Source: Betaproteobacteria bacterium (GTDB lineage Bacteria > Pseudomonadota > Gammaproteobacteria > Burkholderiales > SG8-41). From it: a stretch of DNA of 41,635 nt. Below are positions 15,782 through 23,986 of this stretch, piece after piece. A program made the position numbers and the translations under genes. The notes beneath the pieces are model-generated. The model saw only the letters and a list, made by a program, of their open reading frames with translations. It did not search any database and was not told the DNA's origin. The DNA is taken from positions 1 through 41,635 of the forward strand of contig JANYDY010000094.1 of NCBI GenBank assembly GCA_025363435.1, read 5' to 3'. The first letter of the stretch is position 1. Each line of letters starts with the position of its first letter.

Positions 15782-16777
15782 ATGATCTCTATCGCGTCAA
15801 ACCGTGTTTGCCTGTTTTTTTCTTTTGTTGCGGTCGTGTGCGCGGCAAACTGCGCGAACGCGCAGACGGCCAAACCCTTTCCGCAGAAGCCGATCCGCAT
15901 CGTCATCGGTTTCACCGCCGGCAGCAACAGCGATGCGCTGGCACGGCCGATGGCGCGGCGTCTTGCCGAGTCGGTCGGTCAGCAGGTGGTCATCGACAAC
16001 CGCCCCGGCGCCTCGGGCAACATCGCGATGGAACTCGTCGCCAAGTCGCCGGCCGACGGCTACACGGTCTACAGCGGTCCCGGTTCGTCGTTCACCACCA
16101 ATCCGCATATGCAGGAGCAGATGGCGATCGACGTCATGCGCGACCTGCTGCCGGTGGCGCCGCTCGGGCAGTTCTCCGCGGTGCTGGTGGTGCATCCGTC
16201 GGTACCGGCCAAATCGGTGGCTGAACTCGTTGCGCTCGCCAAACGCCGGCCGGGCACGCTTAACTTCGGTTCGCCCGGCTACGGCACCGGTTTTCATCTT
16301 GCAGGCGAATTGTTCAAAGCGCGCGCCGGCATTAAGGCCACGCATGTGCCCTATGCAGCGACCAGCCCGATGCTGGCCGACCTGATCGGCGGGCGGCTCG
16401 ACATGATGTTTTTTTCCGTCGTCGTCATGGCGCCGCATGTCAAAACCGGCAAGCTGCGTGCGCTGGCAACCACCGGCCGTACGCGCGCCGAAGTGATGCC
16501 CGAGTTGCCGACCATGGCCGAGGCCGGCGTGCCTGATTACGATTACAGCGGTTTTCACGGCATTTTCGCACCGGCGGCGACGCCGCCGGACGCCGTCGAG
16601 CGGCTCAACACCGCGATCGGTAAAGTGATGACGCTGCCGGACGTGAAGGAATATTACGCGACGCAGAATGTCGAGATACTGCTGCTGAGCCCCGCGGATT
16701 TCGCGAAAAAAGTCCGAGCCGACCACGACAGCTGGGGCCGGCTTATCCGCGAGGCGGGTCTGAAGGCGGGCAACTGA
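15782..16777 (+). CDS. Bug/TctC-family periplasmic solute receptor
   Basis: A 331-residue receptor. The signal peptide (MISIASNRVCLFFSFVAVV, ending near CANAQ) precedes FPQKPIRIVIGFTAGSNSDALARPMARRL, DNRPGASGNIAMEL, PADGYTVY and HVPYAATSPMLADLIGG. The usual YKG after VP is YAA, so the ligand contact differs from the other receptors here. The ATG at 15782 is chosen for GAGG just upstream and for the signal peptide; a longer frame begins at 15737. It is divergent from the DGLPVVPPT protein and ends 36 bases before the convergent decarboxylase-like gene. Confidence 0.94.
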   Translation: MISIASNRVCLFFSFVAVVCAANCANAQTAKPFPQKPIRIVIGFTAGSNSDALARPMARRLAESVGQQVVIDNRPGASGNIAMELVAKSPADGYTVYSGPGSSFTTNPHMQEQMAIDVMRDLLPVAPLGQFSAVLVVHPSVPAKSVAELVALAKRRPGTLNFGSPGYGTGFHLAGELFKARAGIKATHVPYAATSPMLADLIGGRLDMMFFSVVVMAPHVKTGKLRALATTGRTRAEVMPELPTMAEAGVPDYDYSGFHGIFAPAATPPDAVERLNTAIGKVMTLPDVKEYYATQNVEILLLSPADFAKKVRADHDSWGRLIREAGLKAGN

Positions 16778-16813
16778 CGTTGCGGAAAACCGGAACGCCA
16801 GTAGTGACGCAGG

Positions 16814-17674
16814 CTAACGCAAATAATCCTGCTGCCATTGTTTGTACAAATCGGCGCGCAGCAGTTTTTCCATCTCTTCGTTCGAGGCGATTTTCGATTT
16901 CAGATCGGCCGTTGCGCCGCCTTTAAATAGGTGGCTGTAACATTCCTGCAGCGCTTTGACTGCGGCCGCCACCGGTTGATGGCCTTGCAGCATGATGCGC
17001 ACGTTATAGGGGGCGAGGTCTTCGCGTTTGATCGAGGTGGGCGCTGAGCCGACGATGATCGGCAGTTTGACCGCAGCGTTGATCGCTTTGATCTGCTCGA
17101 TGGAGTCGAGGCCGACAACGAAAATCGCATCGACGCCGGTTTTTTCGTAGGCTTTGAAACGCGCCAGCGCGCCTTCGAGGCCTTCGCTTTTGAGTGAGGA
17201 CGAACGGCCGGCGATCATCAGCGCCGGATCCTGCCGCGCCGACACCGCGGCACGCAGCTTGGCCGCACCTTCTTCAATCGAGGTGTAGGTTTCGGGCACT
17301 TTCTGCCCGAACGGGCGTGGCAGCACGGTGTCTTCAATCGACATGCACGACACGCCGGCGTGTTCGAGTTCCTGCACGGTGCGCATGGCGTTCAGGGCGT
17401 TGCCATAGCCGTGATCGGCGTCGACCACCAGCGACAGATTGCTCTCGCGCATGATGCGGCGCACCTGGTCGGCGAATTCGGTCAGCGTGATGATGATGAG
17501 ATCGGGCGCGGCCAGCGTGGTGTTCGACGCCACCGAACCGGCGAGCATGCCGATTTGGAAGCCGACCGATTCGGCGACGCGCGCCGACAGCGCGTCATAA
17601 ACGGTGGCAGGTGAAAAACACTGGTTGCCGGCAAAAATTGCGCGCAGACGCTGGCGCTGTTCGGTATGTCGCAT
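16814..17674 (-). CDS. Isocitrate lyase/PEP mutase superfamily protein, oxaloacetate-decarboxylase-like
   Basis: A 286-residue TIM-barrel protein. Motifs: CFSPATVYDALSARVAE, the metal-binding DADHGYGNALN (Asp85, Asp87), and SIEDTVLPRPFG (Glu114). This pattern matches the PA4872-type oxaloacetate decarboxylase group rather than isocitrate or methylisocitrate lyase, since the KKCGH-type catalytic loop is absent. The expected reaction is Mg-dependent decarboxylation of oxaloacetate or a related 2-oxo acid. The start at 17674 is supported by CGGAG five bases upstream; the frame stays open to 18688, but that extension has no family similarity and overlaps the divergent prpD-like gene. Confidence 0.88.
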   Translation of the reverse strand: MRHTEQRQRLRAIFAGNQCFSPATVYDALSARVAESVGFQIGMLAGSVASNTTLAAPDLIIITLTEFADQVRRIMRESNLSLVVDADHGYGNALNAMRTVQELEHAGVSCMSIEDTVLPRPFGQKVPETYTSIEEGAAKLRAAVSARQDPALMIAGRSSSLKSEGLEGALARFKAYEKTGVDAIFVVGLDSIEQIKAINAAVKLPIIVGSAPTSIKREDLAPYNVRIMLQGHQPVAAAVKALQECYSHLFKGGATADLKSKIASNEEMEKLLRADLYKQWQQDYLR

Positions 17675-17839
17675 GGTCTCTCCGATGAGTGGTGCCTGAT
17701 ATTGTTGCGCGCGCCGTTGCGGCATCGCGTCAGGCGCTACCATAGCAGATGCTGCTGTTCTGTGCGCGGCGCGCGGCGAAAACGTCTGCGTGAACGATGT
17801 TAAGCTTGACGTGTAAATTTTCCCTGGAAGTTTCAATTC

Positions 17840-19285
17840 ATGTCCAGTCATTCGAGCGGCGCGCGTCCCGCGCCCGACCGCGTAATCACCGATATTGCCG
17901 ATTACGTTGATACCTACCGCGTGCGCAGCGCGCGCGCACTGGAAACCGCGCACTATTGTCTGATCGACAGCCTTGGCTGCGGTTTCGAGGCGATGGCCTA
18001 TCCCGATTGCACAAAATTGCTCGGGCCGGTGGTGGCCGGCACTGTCGTGCCGCATGGCGCGCGCGTGCCGGCGACGCCGTATCAACTTGATCCGGTGACG
18101 GCGGCGTTCAACATCGGTGTGCTGATACGCTGGCTCGACTACAACGACGCGTTCAACGGCGAAACCGTGGTGCATCCGTCGGATTGTTTCGGTGGCATAC
18201 TCGCCGTCGCCGATTGGGTGAGCCGCACGCGTATTGCGCAGGGTAAGTCGCCGATTGCTGTCGCAAAAGTACTCGACGCGGCCATCAAATGCTACGAGGT
18301 GATGGGTGGCCTCGCGATCGAAAACCCGTTTACCAAACGCATGGGGCTCGATCATGTGTTGCTGGTGAAAATTGCGGTGGCGGCGGTGGTGACCAAACTG
18401 CTTGGCGGTAGCCGCGACGAAATCATCAATGCGGTGTCGAATGCCTGGATCGATGGCCACGTGCTGGCGACGTTCCGCCGCCAGCCGAACGCGGGACCGC
18501 GCAAATCGTGGGCGGCGGCGGATGCGGCAAGCCGCGGCGTCTGGCTGGCGCTGCTCGCCTTGAAGGGCGAGATGGGTTATCCGACTGCGCTGACGGCGAA
18601 GACCTGGGGGTTTTACGATGTGCTCGCCGATGGCAAGCCGTTTACGTTTCAGCGGCCGTACGGCACGTACATCGTCGAGAACGTGCAATTCAAGATTTCA
18701 TTTCCGGCGGCCTTCCACGCGCAGACCGCAGCGGAGGCGGCGATCCGTTTGCATCCGCTGGTGAAAGACCGCGTCGGCGGGATTGCGAAAATCGAGCTGT
18801 GGACCTATGGCTACGCTTTCGGCATTTTGAACAAGACCGGGCCGCTGGCGAATTTCGCCGACCGCGATCATTGTCTGCAGTACGTAGCGGCGATCGGCTT
18901 GATCTTCGGTCGTCTGACCGCTGAGGATTACGAAGACCACATTGCGGCCGATCCGCGTATCGATCCGCTGCGCGCGAAGACAGTGGTTTATGAAGACAAA
19001 CGCTACAGCAGCGGTTTTCTCGACCCGGATCTGCGCTCGAACGCGAATGCGATCCGCGTGCATTTCAAGGATGGCAGCAGTACGAAACGCGTCGAAGTCG
19101 AATTCGCCGCCGGCCATCCGCGCCGCCGCCGCGACGGTATTCCGCTGTTGATCGAAAAATTTGAAAAGAATGCGGCGCGTGTGTTCGCCGACAAGCAGCG
19201 GCGCGCGGTGGTGGATTTGTGCCTCGACCGCAAGCGTTTGCTGACAACGCCGGTCAACGAATTGTTCGATCTGCTGGCGCTGTGA
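17840..19285 (+). CDS. prpD: MmgE/PrpD-family protein, likely 2-methylcitrate dehydratase
   Basis: A 481-residue protein of full PrpD length. Strong matches to methylcitrate dehydratases include DCTKLLGPVVAGTVVPHGARVP, RWLDYNDAF, HPSDCFGGILAVAD, GLDHVLLVK, NAWIDGHVL and RKSWAAADAASRGVWLALLALK. PrpD dehydrates 2-methylcitrate in propionate breakdown. The stretch after DYND reads AFNGETVVHPSD, where from memory canonical enzymes have TWLAAEWGHPSD, so the substrate may be another tricarboxylate. No prpB or prpC is nearby; instead a decarboxylase-like gene is divergent, with 165 bases between. GGAAG lies before the ATG. Confidence 0.85.
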   Translation: MSSHSSGARPAPDRVITDIADYVDTYRVRSARALETAHYCLIDSLGCGFEAMAYPDCTKLLGPVVAGTVVPHGARVPATPYQLDPVTAAFNIGVLIRWLDYNDAFNGETVVHPSDCFGGILAVADWVSRTRIAQGKSPIAVAKVLDAAIKCYEVMGGLAIENPFTKRMGLDHVLLVKIAVAAVVTKLLGGSRDEIINAVSNAWIDGHVLATFRRQPNAGPRKSWAAADAASRGVWLALLALKGEMGYPTALTAKTWGFYDVLADGKPFTFQRPYGTYIVENVQFKISFPAAFHAQTAAEAAIRLHPLVKDRVGGIAKIELWTYGYAFGILNKTGPLANFADRDHCLQYVAAIGLIFGRLTAEDYEDHIAADPRIDPLRAKTVVYEDKRYSSGFLDPDLRSNANAIRVHFKDGSSTKRVEVEFAAGHPRRRRDGIPLLIEKFEKNAARVFADKQRRAVVDLCLDRKRLLTTPVNELFDLLAL

Positions 19286-19337
19286 GCGGACGTCGCATCC
19301 CGTTTGCCTTGTCTTGACGCGCAGCGCGACATGTTAC

Positions 19338-19366
19338 TGTGGCGCAGGCGCCTCGCCTGCGCCACA
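19338..19366. terminator. Perfect 13-bp hairpin between convergent genes
   Basis: TGTGGCGCAGGCG (19338-19350), loop CCT, then its exact reverse complement (19354-19366). It lies between the stops of the PrpD-like gene and the alpha/beta hydrolase gene. There is no T-run on either side, so it is either a factor-assisted bidirectional terminator or a small palindromic repeat. Confidence 0.6.
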
Positions 19367-19378
19367 AATGCGATTGCG

Positions 19379-20188
19379 TCAGTTAGCGTTTAAACGACTG
19401 AGGAATTCCGCCGCCGCTTTGGCGCACACATCGGGATAGGCGCCGGCGGCATGCCAGGCGTCGCCATCGATCACTAGTAGTTCCGAGCGCGCTAGTTTCT
19501 GCTGCCAGGCTTTGACGCTATCAACGGTGCGCAGCCCGCTGCCGGTGGTCGTGATAATTAAACTCGGGCAAAGTATGCCGGGCACTTCTGCGCGGATGTC
19601 GAGACCCGGCACCCAGCGCAGATAACCCTGCAGTGTCGACAGCGGCGTCTTGCCTTGAATGTTTTTGATCCAGTAAGCGACTTCTTCCGGGCTGGCTTTG
19701 CTGCCGAGACGGCCGGCCATGGTGCTCTTTGCCCAGGCCTCAACGCCTTCGGCTTCGATTTGCACCAGCCAATCGGTGGTGCCTGCGGCAGCAACGACCG
19801 GCGGGGTGACGGCGATTACCGAGCGCACCAGTTCGGGTTTGCGCGCCGCCATGGTCAGCACCATCGAGCCGCCGCTTTTGGCGCCGATCAGGTGCACCTT
19901 GCTGCAGCCGAGATATTTGATGACGGCGGCGAGATCGTCGAGCAGGCGCTCCATCGTCCACACGTAATCAGCCAGCATCGGCGTCGAGCGACCGTAGCCG
20001 CGCAGGTCAATGCGCGCAACGCGGTATTGGCGCGCCAGATGCGGCACCCAGCCGCGCCAGGCCTCGCCGCTTTCGGCAAGACCGTGCACCATCAACACCG
20101 TTTCGGCGCCGGCCCACGGGTCGGTGCAATCGTCGATGGCGATATTGAGTTCGATGCCGGATTCGACTTCGAAACGTTGATAACTCAT
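19379..20188 (-). CDS. Alpha/beta hydrolase
   Basis: A 269-residue alpha/beta hydrolase. VLMVHGLAESGEAWRGW is the oxyanion-hole loop, RIDLRGYGRS the following strand, and LIGAKSGGSM the nucleophile elbow; the elbow is A-x-S-x-G rather than G-x-S-x-G, but the Ser is kept. A C-terminal His in GDAWHAAG completes a likely triad. ATG 20188 is preferred to 20248 because GCGGAG sits five bases upstream and the longer N-terminus is Arg-rich and unlike the family. It may be an esterase, lactonase or C-C hydrolase; the substrate is unknown. Confidence 0.88.
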   Translation of the reverse strand: MSYQRFEVESGIELNIAIDDCTDPWAGAETVLMVHGLAESGEAWRGWVPHLARQYRVARIDLRGYGRSTPMLADYVWTMERLLDDLAAVIKYLGCSKVHLIGAKSGGSMVLTMAARKPELVRSVIAVTPPVVAAAGTTDWLVQIEAEGVEAWAKSTMAGRLGSKASPEEVAYWIKNIQGKTPLSTLQGYLRWVPGLDIRAEVPGILCPSLIITTTGSGLRTVDSVKAWQQKLARSELLVIDGDAWHAAGAYPDVCAKAAAEFLSRLNAN

Positions 20189-20312
20189 ACCTGCTCCGCA
20201 AAAACCAGATGAGCGGCGATTATCGCGTGGTGGCGCGCGGGCGTCCAACCACCGCTGCGGGGTGGTGAGTTAAACTATGCAATCGATTTGCCGGGAATGC
20301 GGAGACTACGAT

Positions 20313-20669
20313 ATGCGAATTCTCACCATAATTTTTTTGCTGGCCGCAGCGCCTTGCTTCGCCCAAGCGCCGGTCGAAACCGGCCGCCCGAGTGACGGGC
20401 AGTTGCAGCGCGACCAGATGAAGGCGGGTACCGCCTATCGCGAGATGCAGCGCGCCGAACAGACAACGCGCGATGCCGAGCAGGAATTCCGCCAGGCCGA
20501 TTCGATTTTCAAGGACACGCAGAAGCGCACCGACGAAGCGAAACAGCAGGCCGATGCGGCAAAGAAAAAACTCGACGCCGCAAAAGTGAAAGAAGCGCAG
20601 GCGCGTAAAGCCTACGATGTCGCGGTCAATGCAGTCGACCGCGACGCGCACTCGCCGCAGAAAAAGTAA
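20313..20669 (+). CDS. Small periplasmic coiled-coil protein, unknown
   Basis: A 118-residue predicted exported protein. The signal peptide MRILTIIFLLAAAPCFAQA is clear, and the ATG at 20313 has GGAG eight bases upstream; an earlier in-frame ATG at 20277 would bury the signal. The mature part is highly charged and helical, rich in Ala, Gln, Lys and Glu (AYREMQRAEQTTRDAEQEFR), with a probable coiled coil across about residues 40-105. I do not recognise a family. It stands alone, ending before a compound repeat. Confidence 0.75.
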   Translation: MRILTIIFLLAAAPCFAQAPVETGRPSDGQLQRDQMKAGTAYREMQRAEQTTRDAEQEFRQADSIFKDTQKRTDEAKQQADAAKKKLDAAKVKEAQARKAYDVAVNAVDRDAHSPQKK

Positions 20670-20686
20670 TGTGCGGCTGAAATAAT

Positions 20687-20754
20687 CCCTCACCCCAACC
20701 CTCTCCCGGAGGGAGAGGGTGAGAGCAGCCCGGATTCACTGATGTGAATCCGGG
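20687..20754. repeat. Compound intergenic repeat, copy 1
   Basis: Module A is an imperfect palindrome CCCTCACCCC...CCCTCTCCCGGAGGGAGAGGG...GTGAGAG (20687-20725). Module B is a perfect 11-bp hairpin, CCCGGATTCAC and GTGAATCCGGG, around a TGAT loop (20729-20754). Module A is a widespread proteobacterial intergenic palindrome. The element ends seven bases before the stop codon of the minus-strand SDR gene and probably forms its transcript end. A second copy is at 24969-25036. Confidence 0.85.
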
Positions 20755-20761
20755 TAAATCA

Positions 20762-21535
20762 CTAAACGCGCCAGCTCGCACCGCCATCGACGGTAACTAC
20801 GCAGCCGCTGGTATAGCCGGAGCGTTCCGAACATAAAAACACGATCGTGCTGGCGACTTCGTCGAGGCTGGCGAGGCGGCCCATCGGGAAACCGGTGGTG
20901 AGTTCGCGCCAGCGGTTTTCATCGCCGAGATCTTTTTTGGCGAGCGCTTTCCAGCGCACCACCTGACGGTCGGTTTCGGTGGCGCCGGGATTGACCGCGA
21001 CGACGCGCACGCCAACCTTGACGCTCTCGGCGCCGAGCGCGCGCGACATCGTCATCAGCGCGGCATTGGCCATGCTGCCGGCAATGTATTCGGCGGCGGG
21101 GCGCTCACCTGCGGTGCCGGCGACGTTAATGATGACGCCGCTTTTACGCGCCGACATGTCTCGGTAAACCTCGCGCGCAACGTTGATGAAGCCAAAGAGT
21201 TTCAAATCCCAGGCCTCGCGCCACGGTTTGTCGTCGAGACCGGTCAATGAACCCTTCGGTATCGCACCGGCGTTGTTGATCAGGATATCGACGCTGCCGC
21301 AGGACTTGACGAGGTTGACTGCGTTGTCGTGGCTCGACAGATCGAGCGGGTAGACGCTGACCATTACACCGTAGGTATCGACGAGTTTTTTGCGCGCCGC
21401 ATCAAGACTGTCAGCACTGCGCGAGGCCAGATGCAGGTTGCAGCCTTCGGCGGCGAGTCGTTCTGCGACGCCGAAGCCGATGCCGCGCGAACCGCCGGTG
21501 ATGAGCGCGGAGCGGCCTTTGAGATTGAGTTCCAT
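20762..21535 (-). CDS. SDR-family protein with altered catalytic residues
   Basis: A 257-residue short-chain dehydrogenase-fold protein. The cofactor site is intact (TGGSRGIG, about residues 14-21; NNAGA). The catalytic segment reads NVAGTAGERPAAEYIAGSMANAAL: the Tyr is present, but YxxxK becomes YIAGS (Lys to Ser), and the usual Ser pair before it is replaced by Gly-Thr. I recall the same YIxGSxANAAL pattern in a subgroup of proteobacterial SDRs, so it is probably not a mutation unique to this genome. It may still bind NAD(P) but use a different proton relay. Monocistronic; flanked by the repeat at its 3' end. Confidence 0.9.
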   Translation of the reverse strand: MELNLKGRSALITGGSRGIGFGVAERLAAEGCNLHLASRSADSLDAARKKLVDTYGVMVSVYPLDLSSHDNAVNLVKSCGSVDILINNAGAIPKGSLTGLDDKPWREAWDLKLFGFINVAREVYRDMSARKSGVIINVAGTAGERPAAEYIAGSMANAALMTMSRALGAESVKVGVRVVAVNPGATETDRQVVRWKALAKKDLGDENRWRELTTGFPMGRLASLDEVASTIVFLCSERSGYTSGCVVTVDGGASWRV

Positions 21536-21690
21536 TAGATTTTCCTGAAAGGGGCGATTGGAAAAGAGGCGCTACTATAAGCAATTACATGCGGCCGTGC
21601 CAGAGCGCCAGGATGCGGGCGTCAACCGGCCGTATGCTGACGCGTTATTGGGCTCATCCGGATTTCGGATTAACAACAGGAGCACCGATC

Positions 21691-21978
21691 ATGAACAAAC
21701 TGACCACTTCGCTGATTGCTGCGATTTTTGCAACTTCAACTTTCGCTGCGTTCGCGCAAGCGCCGGCCAAGTCGGATGCGCCGAAAGCAGCACCGGCAAC
21801 CGCTGCAACTCAGGCCAAGGGCGATGCAACCAAAGCGACGCCTGCGACCCCGGCAACGCCAGCAGTTGCGCCGGCCAAAGCAGACACGCCGAAAGCCAAA
21901 GCCAAAGGCGAGAAGAAAGCCAAGAAAGCGAAGAAGACTGCCAAAAAAGCGGATACCGGTACGACCGAAAAGAAGTAA
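21691..21978 (+). CDS. Small secreted Ala/Lys/Pro-rich protein
   Basis: A 95-residue protein: signal peptide MNKLTTSLIAAIFATSTFAAFAQA, then a low-complexity mature part. The first half is Ala/Pro/Thr-rich (ATKATPATPATPAVAPAKAD), the second strongly basic (KAKAKGEKKAKKAKKTAKKA). Similar short exported proteins of unknown role are frequent in betaproteobacteria. AGGAG lies eight bases before the ATG, and a good terminator follows, so it is a single-gene unit. The basic tail resembles in composition the SucC tail at 31009-31299, but this protein should leave the cytoplasm. Confidence 0.8.
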   Translation: MNKLTTSLIAAIFATSTFAAFAQAPAKSDAPKAAPATAATQAKGDATKATPATPATPAVAPAKADTPKAKAKGEKKAKKAKKTAKKADTGTTEKK

Positions 21979-21991
21979 CAAATCGTAACAG

Positions 21992-22051
21992 CCGCGGCGC
22001 GCGCCGCGGTTGCCGGTGATACAGAAGGCGGGGACATCCCCCGCCTTTTTG
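21992..22051 (+). terminator. Palindrome plus rho-independent terminator
   Basis: An 18-base perfect palindrome, CCGCGGCGCGCGCCGCGG (21992-22009), is followed by a classic terminator: stem AAGGCGGGG/CCCCGCCTT (22025-22047) with loop ACATC and five T. It ends the small Ala/Lys-rich gene. Confidence 0.85.
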
Positions 22052-22052
22052 T

Positions 22053-22080
22053 TTGTACGGCGAATGCGCTAGGGTAAACT
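22053..22080 (+). promoter_or_regulatory. Candidate promoter of the quinone oxidoreductase gene
   Basis: TTGTAC (22053-22058), a 16-base spacer and TAAACT (22075-22080), directly after the preceding terminator and 38 bases before the ATG. Spacing is one base short of ideal. Confidence 0.4.
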
Positions 22081-22118
22081 GCGCGCCTTGCAATGGCGCA
22101 AATAGTTTGAGGGCAGCA

Positions 22119-23108
22119 ATGAAAGCATTGATAGTGAAACAGTTCGGCGCGCTCGACAGCATGACGCTCGAGGACGTCGCGAGTCCGCAGCCGGGCGAGG
22201 GCGAAGTGCAGGTCGATATCAAGGCGGCCAGCGTCAATTTCCCGGATCTGCTGGTGATACAGGGCAAGTATCAGGTGTTGCCGCCGCTGCCCTTCAGTCC
22301 GGGCAAGGAATGTGCGGGCATCGTCAAATCGATTGGTGCCAAAGTTACTCGCGTGAAGCCCGGCGACCGCGTGCTGGTGCAAATTGAATACGGCGGTTAC
22401 GCGCAGCAGGTGGTGACCAAGGCCGTTAACTGTCATGTGTTTCCGGAGGCGATGAGTTTTACCGAAGCCGCGGCGATGGGCTTGACCTACATGACGGCGC
22501 ATTTCGCGCTGGTCGAACGCGCCGGCATCAAAGCCGGCGAATCGGTACTGGTAACCGGCGCGGCCGGTGGCGTGGGGCTCGCCACCGTACAGGTGGCAAA
22601 GGCGCTTGGTGCTACCGTACTCGCGGCCGTCAGCAATGCGGAAAAAGCCGCAGCGGCAAAAGCCGCCGGCGCCGATTACATCATCGATACCGGTGTTGAA
22701 AACCTGCGCGATGGATTGCGTGATCAGGTCTATGCGGCGGTCGGCAAACGTGGTGTCGACGTCGTCGTCGAGAACGTCGGCGGCGACTTGTTCGACGCCT
22801 GTTTGCGCGCCATCGCGTGGTCAGGGCGCATCATCGTCGTCGGTTTTGCCGGCGGACGCATACCCGAGGTCAAAGCCGGTCATCTGCTGGTGAAAAATAT
22901 TTCGCTGATCGGATTGCAGTTCAGCAATTATCGCGACCGCCAGCCGGAGAAATGCCTCGCTGTGCGCGAACAGCTGTTCGATCTTTATCGCGCCGGCAAG
23001 CTGAAGCCTTATGTGATGGCGACGTTTCCGCTCGCAAATTACATGGAAGCACTGGCGCTGGTGCGCGACCGCAAGGTGATCGGCAAGGTAGTGCTTACCA
23101 CGGCGTAG
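22119..23108 (+). CDS. NADPH:quinone oxidoreductase (MDR superfamily)
   Basis: A 329-residue zinc-free medium-chain dehydrogenase/reductase. N-terminal GroES-like domain: MKALIVKQFGALDSMTLEDV, SVNFPDLLVIQGKYQ, PFSPGKECAGIV. Rossmann domain: VLVTGAAGGVGLATVQVAKALGA (about residues 143-165). The zinc-binding Cys/His set of alcohol dehydrogenases is absent. It probably reduces quinones or 2-enoyl compounds with NADPH. The ATG at 22119 has GAGGG upstream; the frame is open to 22053 but that part is promoter and leader. Confidence 0.92.
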   Translation: MKALIVKQFGALDSMTLEDVASPQPGEGEVQVDIKAASVNFPDLLVIQGKYQVLPPLPFSPGKECAGIVKSIGAKVTRVKPGDRVLVQIEYGGYAQQVVTKAVNCHVFPEAMSFTEAAAMGLTYMTAHFALVERAGIKAGESVLVTGAAGGVGLATVQVAKALGATVLAAVSNAEKAAAAKAAGADYIIDTGVENLRDGLRDQVYAAVGKRGVDVVVENVGGDLFDACLRAIAWSGRIIVVGFAGGRIPEVKAGHLLVKNISLIGLQFSNYRDRQPEKCLAVREQLFDLYRAGKLKPYVMATFPLANYMEALALVRDRKVIGKVVLTTA

Positions 23109-23125
23109 GCGTTTTATTCAGACCG

Positions 23126-23204
23126 GTAGGGTGAGCAACTTGTTGCCCACGCGTATTCAGCTGTGAACGGTACTGCCCGTGGGCACCGAAGGTGCCCACC
23201 CTAC
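23126..23204. repeat. Palindromic intergenic repeat (GTAGGGTG class)
   Basis: The arms GTAGGGTGAGCA and the right-hand GTGCCCACCCTAC form a 79-base imperfect palindrome; inside are GTTGCCCAC and GTGGGCACC. This 'GTAGGGTGGGC...GCCCACCCTAC' type is common in proteobacterial genomes. It separates the quinone oxidoreductase from the AT-richer gene that follows. Confidence 0.75.
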
Positions 23205-23227
23205 GAGATTGGATTTGTAGGAGTGAA

Positions 23228-23977
23228 ATGATGAGGAGCGAAAAAAAGAAATCACCAGAGCCGTTGGTTTGGCGGCTAAATCTCGCGATTGCCTTTTGGG
23301 CAATTTCAGCGACATCCTCGCTCGCGGCGGGATTGGGTAATGGTTTTGCTACAAAATGTCACGCATCGCCACTTCCAGAGTCCGCATATGCTGGTCAAAG
23401 TGTCAATCGGATCAAGTTTGGAAAACGTAACGCGGCCCCATTGGCAATCTATTCGGTGATCCAAGCACGTCGGTCAGACGATGCTTACATTCCGATAGAC
23501 CTCCGATTCTATTGGCCTAGCTTGAAAGGCGGCCGCGACGATTTGGTTCCAAAATCCCAACGACTTGAAATTTACCTGAAGGTGTTTCCCGTTGATGACT
23601 GGAAAATTATTCCAGAGGATGCCGAAATTGCGAACAAAGATGGAAACCCATTGCACAATTTGCGTCGCGAGTATCAATCCAATCCCCCGATAGTGACTAT
23701 GGAGCGATGGGGGCTGCAAGAACTGCAGGTTAAAAATGTTGCCGGTTCATATTTTTATCAACCGGAAGATCGGAAAGAGTTTTTGCATGGAATTCCGACA
23801 TTCATTTGTTCTGGGTCAATTAGATTTGGAAGTAACCATTCATGTGTGGGCCGAATGGTTGCGAAGCCAGATTTCTACATTACGTATTTGTTCAATCAAG
23901 AGCTGCTGCCCTGTTGGAAGGAAATAGAGCGTAGTGTCGATGAAGTCGCTAGGTTGAACTTGAGTACTTCCCGATAA
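23228..23977 (+). CDS. Hypothetical exported or membrane-anchored protein, atypical composition
   Basis: A 249-residue protein. GGAG lies four bases before ATG 23228 and seven before ATG 23231; the two starts differ by one residue. Residues about 16-36 form a hydrophobic segment (LNLAIAFWAISATSSLAAG) that is a signal peptide or anchor. The rest looks globular, with four Cys (KCHASPLP, FICSG, HSCVG, PCWKE) that could form disulfides. Base composition is visibly less GC-rich and codon use less biased than in all neighbours, suggesting recent acquisition. The C-terminal YITYLFNQELLPCWKEIERSV loosely recalls orphan periplasmic proteins, some near type VI effectors; this is weak. No function assigned. 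Confidence 0.7.
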   Translation: MMRSEKKKSPEPLVWRLNLAIAFWAISATSSLAAGLGNGFATKCHASPLPESAYAGQSVNRIKFGKRNAAPLAIYSVIQARRSDDAYIPIDLRFYWPSLKGGRDDLVPKSQRLEIYLKVFPVDDWKIIPEDAEIANKDGNPLHNLRREYQSNPPIVTMERWGLQELQVKNVAGSYFYQPEDRKEFLHGIPTFICSGSIRFGSNHSCVGRMVAKPDFYITYLFNQELLPCWKEIERSVDEVARLNLSTSR

Positions 23978-23986
23978 CTTCTGAAT

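Noticed and set aside
17675..18688. Long N-terminal extension of the oxaloacetate-decarboxylase-like frame
   Set aside because: No similarity to the family, overlaps the prpD-like gene in antisense, and ATG 17674 has a good ribosome site.
23126..23204. Insertion-sequence end or CRISPR-like unit
   Set aside because: Single imperfect palindrome, no transposase, no spacer-repeat periodicity and no target duplication seen.
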